From Thaumasiovibrio subtropicus (GTDB taxonomy: Bacteria; Pseudomonadota; Gammaproteobacteria; Enterobacterales; Vibrionaceae): 64,000 nt of DNA. Of this stretch, positions 46,679 through 55,986 are shown piece by piece (within the stretch, counting starts at the first letter, position 1; each line of letters opens with the position of its first letter). Below the pieces are notes generated by a model. The model ran no database searches. It saw only the letters and a list, made by a program, of their open reading frames with translations, and was not told the origin of the DNA. Where the stretch lies: contig NZ_AP023055.1 in assembly GCF_019703835.1 (NCBI RefSeq), positions 1,116,001 to 1,180,000 on the forward strand. Reading direction: 5' to 3'. Position numbers and translations under genes: made by a program.

Positions 46679-47815
46679 ATGGCGAATACACAAGACACTA
46701 CTGACCCGTGGGCGCAATCCACTGACACACCTGCAGACCCATGGTCACAAGCGACAGAGTCATCTAGCGCTGACCCATGGTCTCAAACGACTTCAGAGCC
46801 AACGTCTGACCCTTGGGGGCAAGTGACCAATACTGAGCCGGAAAATAGCTGGTTAACCTCAGAAGCTGTGGAAGAAACCCCTTTTGATATCATGGATCCC
46901 TTTGCGGAAGCCATTCTCCCACTCGACAGCTGGGTAGAAACCGGACTTAACTGGTTGGTCGAACATGGTCGTCCCGTCTTCCAAGCCATCCGGGTACCGA
47001 TTGATTTTATCCTCAGCTCATTCGAAACAGCGCTTGTATCAACACCTGCGCCTTTTATGCTGGTTATCTTGTTCCTATTAGCATGGCAATCGGCAGGTAT
47101 TCGATTAGGCGTATCCACCTTAGCCGCGCTGATCGGTATTGGCCTGATTGGCGCTTGGGAAGAAGCGATGGTGACACTTTCTCTCGTCATGACATCCGTC
47201 TTTTTCTGTTTGCTTATCGGACTGCCACTCGGAATTTGGCTTGCGAGAAGCGATACCGCCGCCAAGTTTGTTCGGCCGTTGCTAGACGCCATGCAAACCA
47301 CACCTGCATTTGTCTACCTTGTGCCTATTGTCATGTTATTTGGTATTGGTAACGTACCCGGTGTTGTTGTCACCATTATCTTTGCGTTACCTCCCGTGGT
47401 GCGACTTACCATTCTCGGTATCCAGCAAGTTCCAGAAGAGTTGATAGAGGCAGGTCATTCCTTTGGCGCGAATCGTAAACAGATGCTTTACCGCATCCAG
47501 TTGCCTCTCGCTATGCCAACCATTATGGCGGGTGTCAACCAAACATTAATGCTGTCACTTTCTATGGTGGTTATCGCCTCAATGATTGCGGTAGGCGGAC
47601 TCGGACAAATGGTACTTCGTGGTATCGGCCGTCTTGATATGGGCTTAGCTGCGGTTGGCGGTGTCGGCATTGTTATCTTAGCGATTTTGCTTGACCGCAT
47701 CACACAGACACTTGGCGTTAACGCGCAAAACACTAAACAGCGCTGGTACCACACTGGCCCTATCTCGCTGTTCCTAAAAAAGAAACAACAACCAAAAGCA
47801 AGTACTGCTAACTAG
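46679..47815 (+). CDS. proW: Glycine betaine/proline ABC transporter permease ProW
   Basis: A 378-residue inner-membrane permease with about six to seven helices, the ProW loop [20 protein letters not shown] and the coupling motif [20 protein letters not shown]. The cytoplasmic or periplasmic N-terminus contains four spaced copies of DPW-x-Q (DPWAQ, DPWSQ, DPWSQ, DPWGQ) within 50 residues, followed by NSWLTSEA. Escherichia coli ProW has a shorter Trp-containing tail, so this is an expanded version. Start at 46679 lies 4 bases after proV. Confidence 0.96.
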   Translation: MANTQDTTDPWAQSTDTPADPWSQATESSSADPWSQTTSEPTSDPWGQVTNTEPENSWLTSEAVEETPFDIMDPFAEAILPLDSWVETGLNWLVEHGRPVFQAIRVPIDFILSSFETALVSTPAPFMLVILFLLAWQSAGIRLGVSTLAALIGIGLIGAWEEAMVTLSLVMTSVFFCLLIGLPLGIWLARSDTAAKFVRPLLDAMQTTPAFVYLVPIVMLFGIGNVPGVVVTIIFALPPVVRLTILGIQQVPEELIEAGHSFGANRKQMLYRIQLPLAMPTIMAGVNQTLMLSLSMVVIASMIAVGGLGQMVLRGIGRLDMGLAAVGGVGIVILAILLDRITQTLGVNAQNTKQRWYHTGPISLFLKKKQQPKASTAN

Positions 47816-47825
47816 GAGAAAACCA

Positions 47826-48833
47826 ATGAACTATTCATGGAAGAAAGTGCTACAAGCAAGCGTACTATCAACCGTCACGCTTTCTGCAACTGCAATGGCA
47901 GACAAGCTACCGGGAGAAGGGATCAAAATTCAACCCGTCCAATCAACGGTAGCCGAAGAAACATTCCAAACGCTTATCGTTAACAAAGCAATGGAAGCCT
48001 TAGGTTACGAAGTGCTGCCAACTAAAGAAGTAGATTACAATGTGGCTTATACCTCTATCGCTGAAGGTGACGCCACTTACCTTACCGTGGGTTGGTTCCC
48101 GCTTCATGCTGATAAATACACCATGGCAGGTGGCGACGAGAAGTTTTTCCGCAAAGGTCAATACATCAGTGGCGCAGCCCAAGGCTACCTAATTGACAAG
48201 GCGACAGCTGAAAAGCACAACATCACAAACATCGGCCAACTGACTGATCCAGCAATTGCGAAACTGTTTGATGCTAACGGCGATGGCAAAGCAGATTTGA
48301 CAGGTTGTAACCCTGGCTGGGGTTGTGAGATGGTTATCGAACACCAAATCGATGCGTTCAAGCTAAGTGACACAGTGACGCATAACCAAGGTAACTATGC
48401 CGCGATTATCGCGGATACCATTTCACGCTATAAGAAAGGTGACCCAATCCTTTACTACACATGGACACCATACTGGGTGAGTGGCGTATTGGTTCCGGGT
48501 AAAGATGTCGTTTGGCTAGAAGTGCCGCATTCAGCACTACCAGGCGAACGCAGTAACGTCGACACCGCCCTTCCAAACGGTAAAAACTACGGTTTCGAAA
48601 TGAACTCAATGCGTATTGTTGCCAACAAAGCCTTTGCTGATGCTAACCCTGCCGCGGCTAAATTGTTTGAAATCATCAAAGTCAACATCAATGATGTCAG
48701 TGCGCAAAACATGATCATGAATACTGGTAAAAACTCTGCAGCGGATATCGAATCGCACGCGAATGGCTGGATTAAAGCCAACCAAGCCACCTTCGATGCA
48801 TGGGTAGAAGCCGCGAAACAAGCTGCGCTTTAA
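47826..48833 (+). CDS. proX: Glycine betaine-binding periplasmic protein ProX
   Basis: A 335-residue solute-binding protein with a signal peptide (residues 1-25, cleavage after TAMA). Conserved betaine-binding elements are visible: [20 protein letters not shown] with its two Cys residues, [20 protein letters not shown], and MRIVANKAF. The Trp residues that form the aromatic box for the quaternary ammonium are in these segments. Last gene of proVWX, followed by an intrinsic terminator. Confidence 0.96.
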   Translation: MNYSWKKVLQASVLSTVTLSATAMADKLPGEGIKIQPVQSTVAEETFQTLIVNKAMEALGYEVLPTKEVDYNVAYTSIAEGDATYLTVGWFPLHADKYTMAGGDEKFFRKGQYISGAAQGYLIDKATAEKHNITNIGQLTDPAIAKLFDANGDGKADLTGCNPGWGCEMVIEHQIDAFKLSDTVTHNQGNYAAIIADTISRYKKGDPILYYTWTPYWVSGVLVPGKDVVWLEVPHSALPGERSNVDTALPNGKNYGFEMNSMRIVANKAFADANPAAAKLFEIIKVNINDVSAQNMIMNTGKNSAADIESHANGWIKANQATFDAWVEAAKQAAL

Positions 48834-48854
48834 GCCTAGAGTCACCCATCAAGC

Positions 48855-48883
48855 AAAAGCCGAGCATCTTCGCTCGGCTTTTT
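48855..48883 (+). terminator. Intrinsic terminator after proVWX
   Basis: AAAGCCGAGC and GCTCGGCTTT form a stem with a short ATCTTC loop and T-run, 22 bases after the proX stop. Confidence 0.9.
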
Positions 48884-48976
48884 AGTCTGTCTCATTTAAC
48901 ACTACTCTACTCTTGGCAATTTATGCGAGAGAGTGATAATGCTGATAGAGGAACCCACAATCGCTTAATCACGAGC

Positions 48977-49420
48977 TCACTCACAGGCTTCCATAGGAAT
49001 AAACCGAATCCCCGCAACCTGAGATTCAGGGCCCGTGACATTGAATCCTTGCCGCTCGTAAAAGCGCACTGCATTTAACGATGATCGTAACGTGATGCTC
49101 TGTTTGCTCGACGACGACATCAAGCGTTTTAGGAGTAAATGACCCACTCCCTGACCTTGAACCGATTTATCGACAAATAAATGTGATAAATAGTCGCCGT
49201 TTTTGATCGCGCCGACACCAACAATCTTGCCCTCGCTACATGCCTTCAACGTGACATAGGCTTGACGATCAAAAATTTCTTCCAGCGCATCGATCACAAA
49301 CGCTTGATAGGATTGCCGACCTTCATCCGTAAACTCAGAGAGAACATCGACGCGAGAGACCTCGCTGATAAGCGCTTTCACGCTGTCAAGATCCGCTAAC
49401 GTCGCTTCACTTATTTGCAT
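48977..49420 (-). CDS. GNAT-family N-acetyltransferase
   Basis: 147 residues from ATG 49420, which follows AAGGAG at 9 bases; the upstream Met at 49450 lacks one. The acetyl-CoA loop is VQGQGVGHLLLKRLM, preceded by LSHLFVDKS, and the C-terminal strand has NAVRFYERQGF. These are standard GNAT features. Substrate unknown. It precedes the Maa-like gene on the same strand with a 35-base gap, so the two are probably co-transcribed. Confidence 0.87.
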   Translation of the reverse strand: MQISEATLADLDSVKALISEVSRVDVLSEFTDEGRQSYQAFVIDALEEIFDRQAYVTLKACSEGKIVGVGAIKNGDYLSHLFVDKSVQGQGVGHLLLKRLMSSSSKQSITLRSSLNAVRFYERQGFNVTGPESQVAGIRFIPMEACE

Positions 49421-49454
49421 CTCACTACACTCCTTCTCAATACAACACAACTTA

Positions 49455-50012
49455 CTACACTACCAGATGCTTGATAAACCTCGCCGGTACCCCGCCATAC
49501 AGCGTGTCTGGTGGCACATCACGATTCACAAACGAACCTGCTGCGACGACTGACCTCGCCCCAATTGTCACCCCGGGCTTGATCACGACGCCACCGCCTA
49601 TCCACACGTCGTCCTCAATCAATATCGGCTCACAATAGGTTTCCCATCGTCTTCGCTGTTGATAATCGAGAGGATGACTCGCCGTGTAAAACTGCGCATT
49701 GGGGCCAATGAGCACGTTGTCACCGATGACAATACGAGCGCAATCAAGAAACATTGCATTCATATTGACCAATGTGTTCTTGCCAATGAAGATATTTTTA
49801 CCAAATTCACAGGTAAAAGGTGAACGCAATTTACTCTGTGAACCGAACGCCCCTAGCAACTGATGCAAAATAGTCATTCGACTATCCATATCCAGACTCT
49901 GATTCAGGGCTGTAACTAACGCCGCGGCTTTATCTCGGACATCTGTTATTGTTTCATCTTCATCCCAGTAAAGCTCTCCTGACGTCATGATGTCGAACTT
50001 AGTCCTAGCCAT
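49455..50012 (-). CDS. Maltose/galactoside O-acetyltransferase-like hexapeptide enzyme
   Basis: 185 residues from ATG 50012, after AAGGAGG at 5 bases. The N-terminal MARTKFDIMTSGELYWDED and the left-handed beta-helix repeats (IFIGKNTLVNMNAMFLDCAR, VLIGPNAQF, DVWIGGGVVIKPGVTIG) are typical of the Maa/LacA/NodL branch, with the catalytic His in YTASHPLD. It should acetylate a sugar or related hydroxyl compound using acetyl-CoA. It is first of a possible two-gene unit with the GNAT gene downstream. Confidence 0.88.
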   Translation of the reverse strand: MARTKFDIMTSGELYWDEDETITDVRDKAAALVTALNQSLDMDSRMTILHQLLGAFGSQSKLRSPFTCEFGKNIFIGKNTLVNMNAMFLDCARIVIGDNVLIGPNAQFYTASHPLDYQQRRRWETYCEPILIEDDVWIGGGVVIKPGVTIGARSVVAAGSFVNRDVPPDTLYGGVPARFIKHLVV

Positions 50013-50224
50013 AGACACCTCCTTAGTGCGGACATCAGTGTCAGTTTATTCATACAAAACGAATAAAACACGCAAAAAGAGAATACATATCGAAAAACGC
50101 AAAGAGCGCCGCATTGGCGCTCTGGATGGTTCATTAAATTGCAGTTGAAAATAGAATACTCAGCCTGTTATTGACGCAGCGAATCATTCGCCCTGCAACT
50201 GAGGAAAGCATTTAGATGCAGCAA

Positions 50225-50656
50225 TTAAGCTTCGGAAGGCAATTTATCGATATACCATGTGCCTTTACACGGTGCATTCGTGACAGACCACTCCCCTTCT
50301 ATCCGATCACCTTGCGCTGTTCCAGCAAAACGATAACCCCACCGTTGGCTATTCGCATAGAGCTGGAGGTCGCCTTGTTCTGAAATCCAGCCCTCCAAGA
50401 TTGTGTTGTTATAAGTGAGGCGAATTTTCACTTTCCCTTCAATGACACTGCCTAAAATATCCGTTTTAAGGCAAATGCTATCCCCACTCGTATCTTTACG
50501 AGCACCTTTCCATTCACCATCAAACGTTGTCGAAGCGACGAAATTTGGACTATCTGGCAACGGAGGGTTTAATGGGGCTCTTTCTCCTCGATCTGTATTA
50601 ACAACAATCAAGGCAAATCCGCCTATCGCAATGAGCGCAAACAACCATTTTTTCAT
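50225..50656 (-). CDS. Membrane-anchored or exported hypothetical protein
   Basis: About 143 residues from ATG 50656 (MKKWLFALIAIGGFALIVVN); starts at 50668 or 50695 are also in frame. The N-terminal helix could be a signal anchor. The remainder is beta-rich with a repeating lipocalin-like pattern (FDGEWKGARKD, IEGKVKIRLTYNN, RIEGEWSVTNAPCKGTWYID). The two GEW motifs suggest a small barrel. No family recognised. Confidence 0.6.
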   Translation of the reverse strand: MKKWLFALIAIGGFALIVVNTDRGERAPLNPPLPDSPNFVASTTFDGEWKGARKDTSGDSICLKTDILGSVIEGKVKIRLTYNNTILEGWISEQGDLQLYANSQRWGYRFAGTAQGDRIEGEWSVTNAPCKGTWYIDKLPSEA

Positions 50657-50730
50657 TTTACTATCCATAGCATTTAACTCATTGCAGTCTATCATGCATC
50701 CAATTGATGAATATGTTAAGTGCTTCTAAA

Positions 50731-51288
50731 TTAATGACTATCTGTCACGAGTCGACCATAAAGTGCGGAATCTGACACGACCCCGTTCACCTCCCAGCGT
50801 GCTCGCAGTAATCCTTCTTGAGTAAAACCAAGACGAGACAGGGCGTTGGCAGAACCAACATTATCAGGATCAATTTCCGCTTCAATTCGTCGCAAGCCAA
50901 GCGTATTAAAACCAAACTGAATAAGGGCTTCACCTACTTCTTGGATAACACCTTTACCCCAGTAGGGTTTAGCAACACCAAAGCCAATTTCTGCTCGCTT
51001 AGATTCACCATCATAAGCAAACAGCATGCACTTGCCGATCAGCTGTTTTGTTTTCCGTTCAAGGATCACATAGGTCAGAGTCTCATTACTCTCTAGAGCC
51101 TGTCTGCAGCTCTCAATAAACGCTGTCGCGTCATGCAATCCTTGCCATGGCGGTGTATTCCAATACTTCATAACAACGGGATCAGAGAAAATCGCAAACA
51201 GTGCTCGGTCGTCTTGGCTTTCTGGCAAACGTAAACTAAAGCGATCGGTCTCTATCGGCATCGCTAACTCACCTAACATACTACTCAT
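50731..51288 (-). CDS. RimJ/RimL-type GNAT N-acetyltransferase
   Basis: 185 residues from ATG 51288 with AGGAGAG 5 bases upstream. N-terminal ETDRFSLRLPESQD and the acetyl-CoA segment AKPYWGKGVIQEVGEALIQF fit the RimJ/RimL branch, with the typical IDPDNVGSANALSRLGFTQEG that follows. Members acetylate ribosomal protein N-termini or unrelated small molecules; the substrate here is not known. Its start lies inside the end of the upstream GNAT gene (8-base overlap). Confidence 0.88.
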   Translation of the reverse strand: MSSMLGELAMPIETDRFSLRLPESQDDRALFAIFSDPVVMKYWNTPPWQGLHDATAFIESCRQALESNETLTYVILERKTKQLIGKCMLFAYDGESKRAEIGFGVAKPYWGKGVIQEVGEALIQFGFNTLGLRRIEAEIDPDNVGSANALSRLGFTQEGLLRARWEVNGVVSDSALYGRLVTDSH

Positions 51289-51757
51289 GCTCTCTCCTAT
51301 TAATCCTTTTCACCATCTGCCATTCGGTTGCCATCCCACCATCAAGCAGCTCAAAAATCATCGACTTTTCATAGGCTTTAGCTTTAAAACCCATAGATTC
51401 AAAAATGGCTTTATTTCCCGTCTCCTCAACGCACCAAAGCGAAAAATGCTCAGCATTTGGAAAAGCAAGTGCCAACTCAGACAGGATTTCATTTGCCACT
51501 CCCAATCGTCGGTAACTGGCATCAACAGCCAACGCAGAAATAGATAGACATTTAACACTGAGTTTCACTTCCACTCGTCCGACAAGCGCTCCTTCGTAAA
51601 AGTAACCGAAAAAGCGCCAGGATGATTGAATATCAACTTGCTTAGGCTTGGCACCATGTATAACGCGATAGCAATGCCGATAAGGTGCAAAGCACGCTCT
51701 CGACAGCGCTAGCCCTTCTGGGTCATTTGCCTCAATTTCCTGCAACTTACCCTGCAT
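51281..51757 (-). CDS. GNAT-family N-acetyltransferase
   Basis: 158 residues from ATG 51757, preceded by AAAGGAG at about 6 bases; further Met codons at 51781 and 51796 have no site. Motif A reads SALAVDASYRRLGVANEILS, with the Q/RxxGxG element partly altered to RRLGVA. The C-terminal region has ETGNKAIFESMGFKAKAYEK. It is coupled to the RimJ-like gene by an 8-base overlap. Confidence 0.82.
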   Translation of the reverse strand: MQGKLQEIEANDPEGLALSRACFAPYRHCYRVIHGAKPKQVDIQSSWRFFGYFYEGALVGRVEVKLSVKCLSISALAVDASYRRLGVANEILSELALAFPNAEHFSLWCVEETGNKAIFESMGFKAKAYEKSMIFELLDGGMATEWQMVKRINRREHE

Positions 51758-51950
51758 CAAACTCTCCTTTACCTCCCGCATATATTCAAAAATCAAGAAT
51801 AAGCGCTTGTTACCTTGATATCTTTCTAATTAACGCTTCACAGGCAGCCGATTCAATAACATGGTAAGCTTTCACTTTAAGCGATGCCCGATATCGACCC
51901 CTCAACGAAGAAAAGGCATAAAACTCACATCAACCTGATCTAGCCATGTT

Positions 51951-52472
51951 ATGACCGCAAGCGCCCTACTTAACTCTTATGGTTCAGCTCTACTCGTGCT
52001 GACGGACAAAGAACAACAAGTTCTTTCGCATGTTCTCACTCGACTGGATACACGTTTTGCCGAACTGACTCAGAGACTCAACGATAAACCAGAAGCCGAT
52101 ATTTTATTAGGTTTACTGACTGACACATGGCAAAACGAGAAGGCCGTTTTAGACCATCATGCCGATGCCATGATGGAGATGCAGCAAACCTTAAACCAGT
52201 ACCTTGACGCCAATGCCATTCGCAATGACTCCTTATCCGAATGGCTTTGTATCTCGAAGCTTTGGTTGCTTGCGCAAGGCTATCAAAACATCGACTTTAG
52301 TCTGGCTAACGAGTATGCCGAAAACATATCTCTGACCGTTAATGCAATCACAAATGAGGCGCAAACAGTTGATCGCTCAACGTTAATGCATTGTTATTAC
52401 ATTGGTCAAGACGCGCGTCCTCGTGTACCTTGGTACAAATCAATACAGAAAACGTTATTTGGAAAGTCATGA
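51951..52472 (+). CDS. Hypothetical helical protein, 173 residues
   Basis: A soluble, mostly alpha-helical protein with a leucine-rich N-terminus and Trp/Tyr-rich C-terminus (YYIGQDARPRVPWYKSIQKT). No family recognised. It overlaps the next gene by four bases (ATGA), so the two are translationally coupled. A role with the redox protein downstream is possible but not shown. Confidence 0.6.
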   Translation: MTASALLNSYGSALLVLTDKEQQVLSHVLTRLDTRFAELTQRLNDKPEADILLGLLTDTWQNEKAVLDHHADAMMEMQQTLNQYLDANAIRNDSLSEWLCISKLWLLAQGYQNIDFSLANEYAENISLTVNAITNEAQTVDRSTLMHCYYIGQDARPRVPWYKSIQKTLFGKS

Positions 52473-52840
52473 AACTGATTAGATGGATACTCGGCCGTCT
52501 CATTCTTGGAATTAGCACACTTACCAAGCCTAGTGGTATAACGCGTAGCGAAGCAGACCAGCAATCGATTGACAATGCCACCACATCTCTCTCACTGTAC
52601 CAGTTCCCGGCCTGCCCCTTCTGCGTGAAAGTGCGTCGCTCAATGGCGCGACTATCATTAAACATAGAAACACGCGATCCAAGAACGAACGCTGAAGACC
52701 GTCAGGCTCTGCTGGAGGGTGGCGGCAAGCTGACCGTACCTTGTTTGCGCATAGAAGAAGCAGGGCAAGTCACTTGGATGTATGAGTCGAGCGATATTGT
52801 CGCTTATTTAGAGCAGCGATTTGGGCAACAAACCGCATAG
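52469..52840 (+). CDS. Glutaredoxin-like protein with N-terminal hydrophobic segment
   Basis: 123 residues. The CPFC motif (Cys49-Pro-Phe-Cys52) in LYQFPACPFCVKV, the cis-proline region KLTVPCLRI and the SSDIVAYLEQRFG tail identify a glutaredoxin/GST N-terminal fold. Residues 1-19 are hydrophobic and may anchor it in the membrane or be a signal anchor. It probably reduces mixed disulfides or participates in thiol repair. ATG overlaps the previous stop (ATGA), and the VOC gene follows after 10 bases. Confidence 0.85.
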   Translation: MKLIRWILGRLILGISTLTKPSGITRSEADQQSIDNATTSLSLYQFPACPFCVKVRRSMARLSLNIETRDPRTNAEDRQALLEGGGKLTVPCLRIEEAGQVTWMYESSDIVAYLEQRFGQQTA

Positions 52841-52850
52841 AGGAATCCTG

Positions 52851-53273
52851 ATGAAGCCAAAAATCAGCATCATTACCTTAGGCGTTGAGAATCTAGACGC
52901 TGCAACGCACTTTTATCGTGATGGTCTTCAACTTCCGGAGCATCAATTTGACGGTGACGGTATTTCGTTTTTCGCCTTGTCAGGTACTTGGCTCGCCCTA
53001 TACCCACATCAAGCGCTTGCAGAGGATATTGGGATACCTTTAGAAAAGCCAACAGGTTATAACGGCGTAACACTCGCCCACAATGTGGTGACAAAAGAAG
53101 AAGTCGACGCGGTATTGGCGCAAGCAGTAGCAGCCGGGGCAACCTTAATTAAACCCGCACAAAGCGTGTTTTGGGGAGGCTACTCTGGCTACTTCAAGGA
53201 TCCAGAAGGCTATCTTTGGGAAGTGGCTTACAACCCCTTTACTGACTTAAGTTGGGAAGCCGATCAACGGTAA
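52851..53273 (+). CDS. VOC-superfamily (glyoxalase/dioxygenase-like) protein
   Basis: 140 residues from ATG 52851, after GAGGAATCCTG. Two paired beta-alpha-beta modules are visible: ITLGVENLDAATHFYRDGLQ and the second with GYNGVTLAHNVV. WGGYSGYFKDPEGYLWEVAY is a typical end of the fold. The family binds a divalent metal and acts on small electrophiles or antibiotics; the ligand is unknown. Third gene of a probable three-gene unit with the glutaredoxin. Confidence 0.88.
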   Translation: MKPKISIITLGVENLDAATHFYRDGLQLPEHQFDGDGISFFALSGTWLALYPHQALAEDIGIPLEKPTGYNGVTLAHNVVTKEEVDAVLAQAVAAGATLIKPAQSVFWGGYSGYFKDPEGYLWEVAYNPFTDLSWEADQR

Positions 53274-53294
53274 CAGAGAGGCGATGGCCTCTCG

Positions 53295-53972
53295 TCATTT
53301 CAAACACAATACCTTCGAAAGCCAACGCCCGATTTCAATAATTTGCGGCATCGTAACTTGATGAGCCATAGGATAGGTGGTCCATTGCACATCATAACCG
53401 CGCTCAACGAGTGCATCTCTTGCTTCCAGCCCCATATTAGGTAACACAACAGGGTCAAAATCACCATGCATGATACGGACTGGGATCTGGCGATTCGCCT
53501 CGGTGAACTGAACATCCTCTCGCGTTGCGAAATAGGTACTCATCGTCAGTAAACCACCCAATGGAAGGTCATAGCCCAACGCGGTATGGTAAGCCACGGC
53601 ACCACCCTGCGAAAAACCCGCAATCACGATGCGGTTTGCTTTTATTCCCTTTTCTATCTGATCTTCAATCAGATTTTCTATCGCACGCGCAGACGCAATA
53701 AGCTGCGACTTGTTCACGGTTCTACTCACACCAGCAGACAAAATATCAAACCATGCTGACATTTTCAGCCCGGCATTGACCGTCACAGGAATGGCTGACG
53801 CATGGGGAAAAATAAACCTTACCGCTGCGTCAGCGGGGAGTCCGAGTTCTGGTACCACGGGCTCGAAATCATGCCCATCAGCACCTAAGCCATGTAGCCA
53901 GATGACACAGGCATCGGGATCATTCGCTGGCTCAACAAGTACATGCGGAATAAGCTCTCGCTTCGATGACAT
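53295..53972 (-). CDS. Carboxylesterase / phospholipase (alpha/beta hydrolase 2 family)
   Basis: A 225-residue esterase with the nucleophile elbow GFSQGG, the early WLHGLGADG motif that forms the oxyanion region, Asp in GDFDPVV and His in YPMAHQV, so the Ser-Asp-His triad is complete. It is close to the EstB/acyl-protein thioesterase branch that hydrolyses short acyl esters. Cytoplasmic (no signal peptide). AAGGA lies before the ATG. It is convergent with the VOC gene. Confidence 0.92.
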   Translation of the reverse strand: MSSKRELIPHVLVEPANDPDACVIWLHGLGADGHDFEPVVPELGLPADAAVRFIFPHASAIPVTVNAGLKMSAWFDILSAGVSRTVNKSQLIASARAIENLIEDQIEKGIKANRIVIAGFSQGGAVAYHTALGYDLPLGGLLTMSTYFATREDVQFTEANRQIPVRIMHGDFDPVVLPNMGLEARDALVERGYDVQWTTYPMAHQVTMPQIIEIGRWLSKVLCLK

Positions 53973-54061
53973 ACTACTTCCTTAATCTACTGCAAGGTTG
54001 ACATGAAAGTGTTTTCAACAATCAACCTATTTGCTCAAGCCCCTCCTAAGAAGCTTGAGTA

Positions 54062-54871
54062 TTACTGAAATTCACCATGAGCGAGAAAGTGTGACACTTG
54101 CTCAATCACTCCTTGATTTTGCATCATAAAGGTATGGGTAACGGGCATGACGATATGCGCTTTCATTCCTGTCACTTTCGTATTTTCAACAGAGACCTTG
54201 CCATCATCTGGGCTTGGCAGCAGCAGAGATAACATTGGATTAAAGGTCCTCGACCCTGCAATCACCCCTAACTCAAAATGCACAGGCCCCAACTGATTAG
54301 GGATACTATCGGCTTGGGTACCTAATGCTATACCTGCCGGGCCATTGATCCAACCAAACAAGGCCCAATCCCCCATCGCATCCACAATTTCACTACCGCG
54401 ATTGGGTGGCCCTAACATGACAGCGCGACCAAGCTTAGGCATAGAGTGTTGCGATATATAGTATCTCAATAAGATACCGCCCAATGAATGCGTAACAAAA
54501 TGTATCTGCGCAGCATCGCCACACGCTTCAATCGCTGGCGGAATCGCAATTTCGGTTAAGGTATCAATCGGATGATCCGTAGAGGGGTAATCTTGATTAA
54601 CAACACGGTAGCCCAAGGTGGTTAAATGCGCAGCCATTTTAGACATCGAGTCACTGGAGCGAATTAAACCATGAAGTAGCACCACGCATTGACGGTGATT
54701 TTCATCAACAAGCTCTTTGTTGTTCGCTTTTTGTGGCGTGATCGAGGTACTGGAAGCTGAGCTAGCTGGCGACGAGAACAGAGCCATAAAGATACCAAAA
54801 GCTATGGCCGCTGAGGTCAGCTTAAAAAGAACGAGCCGATGATGGAAATGGCGCTGAGATAAAAAAAGCAT
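54062..54871 (-). CDS. Exported alpha/beta hydrolase (lipase-like)
   Basis: 269 residues from ATG 54871, following AGGG at 7 bases; an upstream Met at 54907 lacks a site. A signal peptide or anchor spans residues 16-37 (ALFSSPASSA). The fold shows VLLHGLIRSSDSM, nucleophile HSLGG and a late MPVTHTFMM segment that may hold the His. It resembles bacterial lipases of the LipA/EstA type, including VNQDYPST. It may be periplasmic. It lies 80 bases after the lipid and photolyase gene block and could belong to it. Confidence 0.82.
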   Translation of the reverse strand: MLFLSQRHFHHRLVLFKLTSAAIAFGIFMALFSSPASSASSTSITPQKANNKELVDENHRQCVVLLHGLIRSSDSMSKMAAHLTTLGYRVVNQDYPSTDHPIDTLTEIAIPPAIEACGDAAQIHFVTHSLGGILLRYYISQHSMPKLGRAVMLGPPNRGSEIVDAMGDWALFGWINGPAGIALGTQADSIPNQLGPVHFELGVIAGSRTFNPMLSLLLPSPDDGKVSVENTKVTGMKAHIVMPVTHTFMMQNQGVIEQVSHFLAHGEFQ

Positions 54872-54950
54872 GCTGATACCCTGTTGGCCTTCGCACGCTT
54901 TCATCAAGCAGAGAGCAGACCATCAGCTCACTTCACGACGTCGACAGCGG

Positions 54951-55466
54951 CTAAGGCTCTGTTCCAATAAGTGCTGTTCGCATTTTGGGATAAGCGGTGT
55001 CAGGAGATAACCATATCGCCATAAAATTGCGACTCAGATCGCTATCTTCAATGACTGCCAGTCGTTCATCTGCAAACCAAAACTCACTTTGGCCACTCTC
55101 CTCCAGTGTAAACGTGAGGCGGTCCCCCTCGTTCACATCAGGCCACAAAGGTGCAAGTGCAGCCAACCACTGCGATTGCAATGCTTTATCGATACCTAGA
55201 TGCTCCCATTGGTCGGCGGTCGCCTCCAGTAAGGTCTCTTTGGAGATACTGCGCTTATATTCTATCGTCAATGCAATGTCGCCTTGCACATCATATTGCC
55301 CATTTGGCGACCGCAGCTCTGATTCATAAACACGCCAAAAACCCCAGGTAAATGTCGCGCTGCCAATGGTCTGCCACTGTTGCCAAGAAGAGGCATAGCT
55401 TGTCATTGGTGAGAGCCAGTAGGTCAACGAGACCAAAACAAGTGCTAGATGTTTAGACCGCTTCAT
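54951..55466 (-). CDS. Chalcone-isomerase-like family protein
   Basis: 171 residues with a signal peptide (1-25, LSPMTSYAS). It resembles the bacterial chalcone-isomerase-like domain, with WGFWRVYESELRSPNG at the front and LTIEYKRSISKETL in the middle. The family is found next to DUF2878 and Cfa-type genes in vibrios and related bacteria. Isomerase activity is not expected from this alone. Its start overlaps the end of the DUF2878 gene by about 14 bases, so the two are coupled. Confidence 0.78.
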   Translation of the reverse strand: MKRSKHLALVLVSLTYWLSPMTSYASSWQQWQTIGSATFTWGFWRVYESELRSPNGQYDVQGDIALTIEYKRSISKETLLEATADQWEHLGIDKALQSQWLAALAPLWPDVNEGDRLTFTLEESGQSEFWFADERLAVIEDSDLSRNFMAIWLSPDTAYPKMRTALIGTEP

Positions 55467-55941
55467 GAGATTTCACCTCCCGCGATGACCACCAGTGCAG
55501 CCCAGCGCACAACATCGCCCACGAAGTGAACACTAAACTCAAGGTCAGCAAATCGCCGAAGGGAAAATCAACCGCTCCTAATTTAAAACCCGCATAATAG
55601 CTTGCTGCGGCGCTGGTTGCCCCACCCAACATCACCACCAATATTGGCATGTTGGCCAGACTGGGTTTTAAGTGCCAGCAGTAAAAACCGAATCCCATCC
55701 ACAAAGACATTAGCCAAAAAGGCATTACACCATGATCAAACGCGAAGAGATCAAAATGAATCATCAATGTATCGAGGGTGATACCTAGCATAGAGACGGA
55801 GAGCGCCATCGGTAAAGAGCGAGGAACAAGGGCTAGGTGTATCGCAAGGACGGGAAAAGTGAGCCAAAGCCACTCATCTCTCCCAACAACACACAAAAAC
55901 CAAAATGCATTGAAGCCCAAAGTCAGTGCCAGCAGTTTCAT
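55453..55941 (-). CDS. DUF2878 integral membrane protein
   Basis: 162 residues from ATG 55941, following GAGGGAGG; upstream Met at 55965 has none. About five hydrophobic helices, with the conserved NAFWFLCVVGRD at the N-terminus, GITLDTLMIHFDLFAF and the WLMSLWMGFGFYCWHL helix. The family is unknown in function and always sits in lipid-modifying clusters of this type. It overlaps the chalcone-isomerase-like gene downstream. Confidence 0.85.
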   Translation of the reverse strand: MKLLALTLGFNAFWFLCVVGRDEWLWLTFPVLAIHLALVPRSLPMALSVSMLGITLDTLMIHFDLFAFDHGVMPFWLMSLWMGFGFYCWHLKPSLANMPILVVMLGGATSAAASYYAGFKLGAVDFPFGDLLTLSLVFTSWAMLCAGLHWWSSREVKSHEAV

Positions 55942-55986
55942 CACGCCTCCCTCTATGTTTCTCAAGCTCTATCAAACCGACATCGT

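Noticed and set aside
54034-54062. CTCAAGC/GCTTGAG hairpin resembling the 265-bp element terminus
   Set aside because: Only a short fragment matches and no inner part of the element is present. It is more likely a small terminator between convergent genes.
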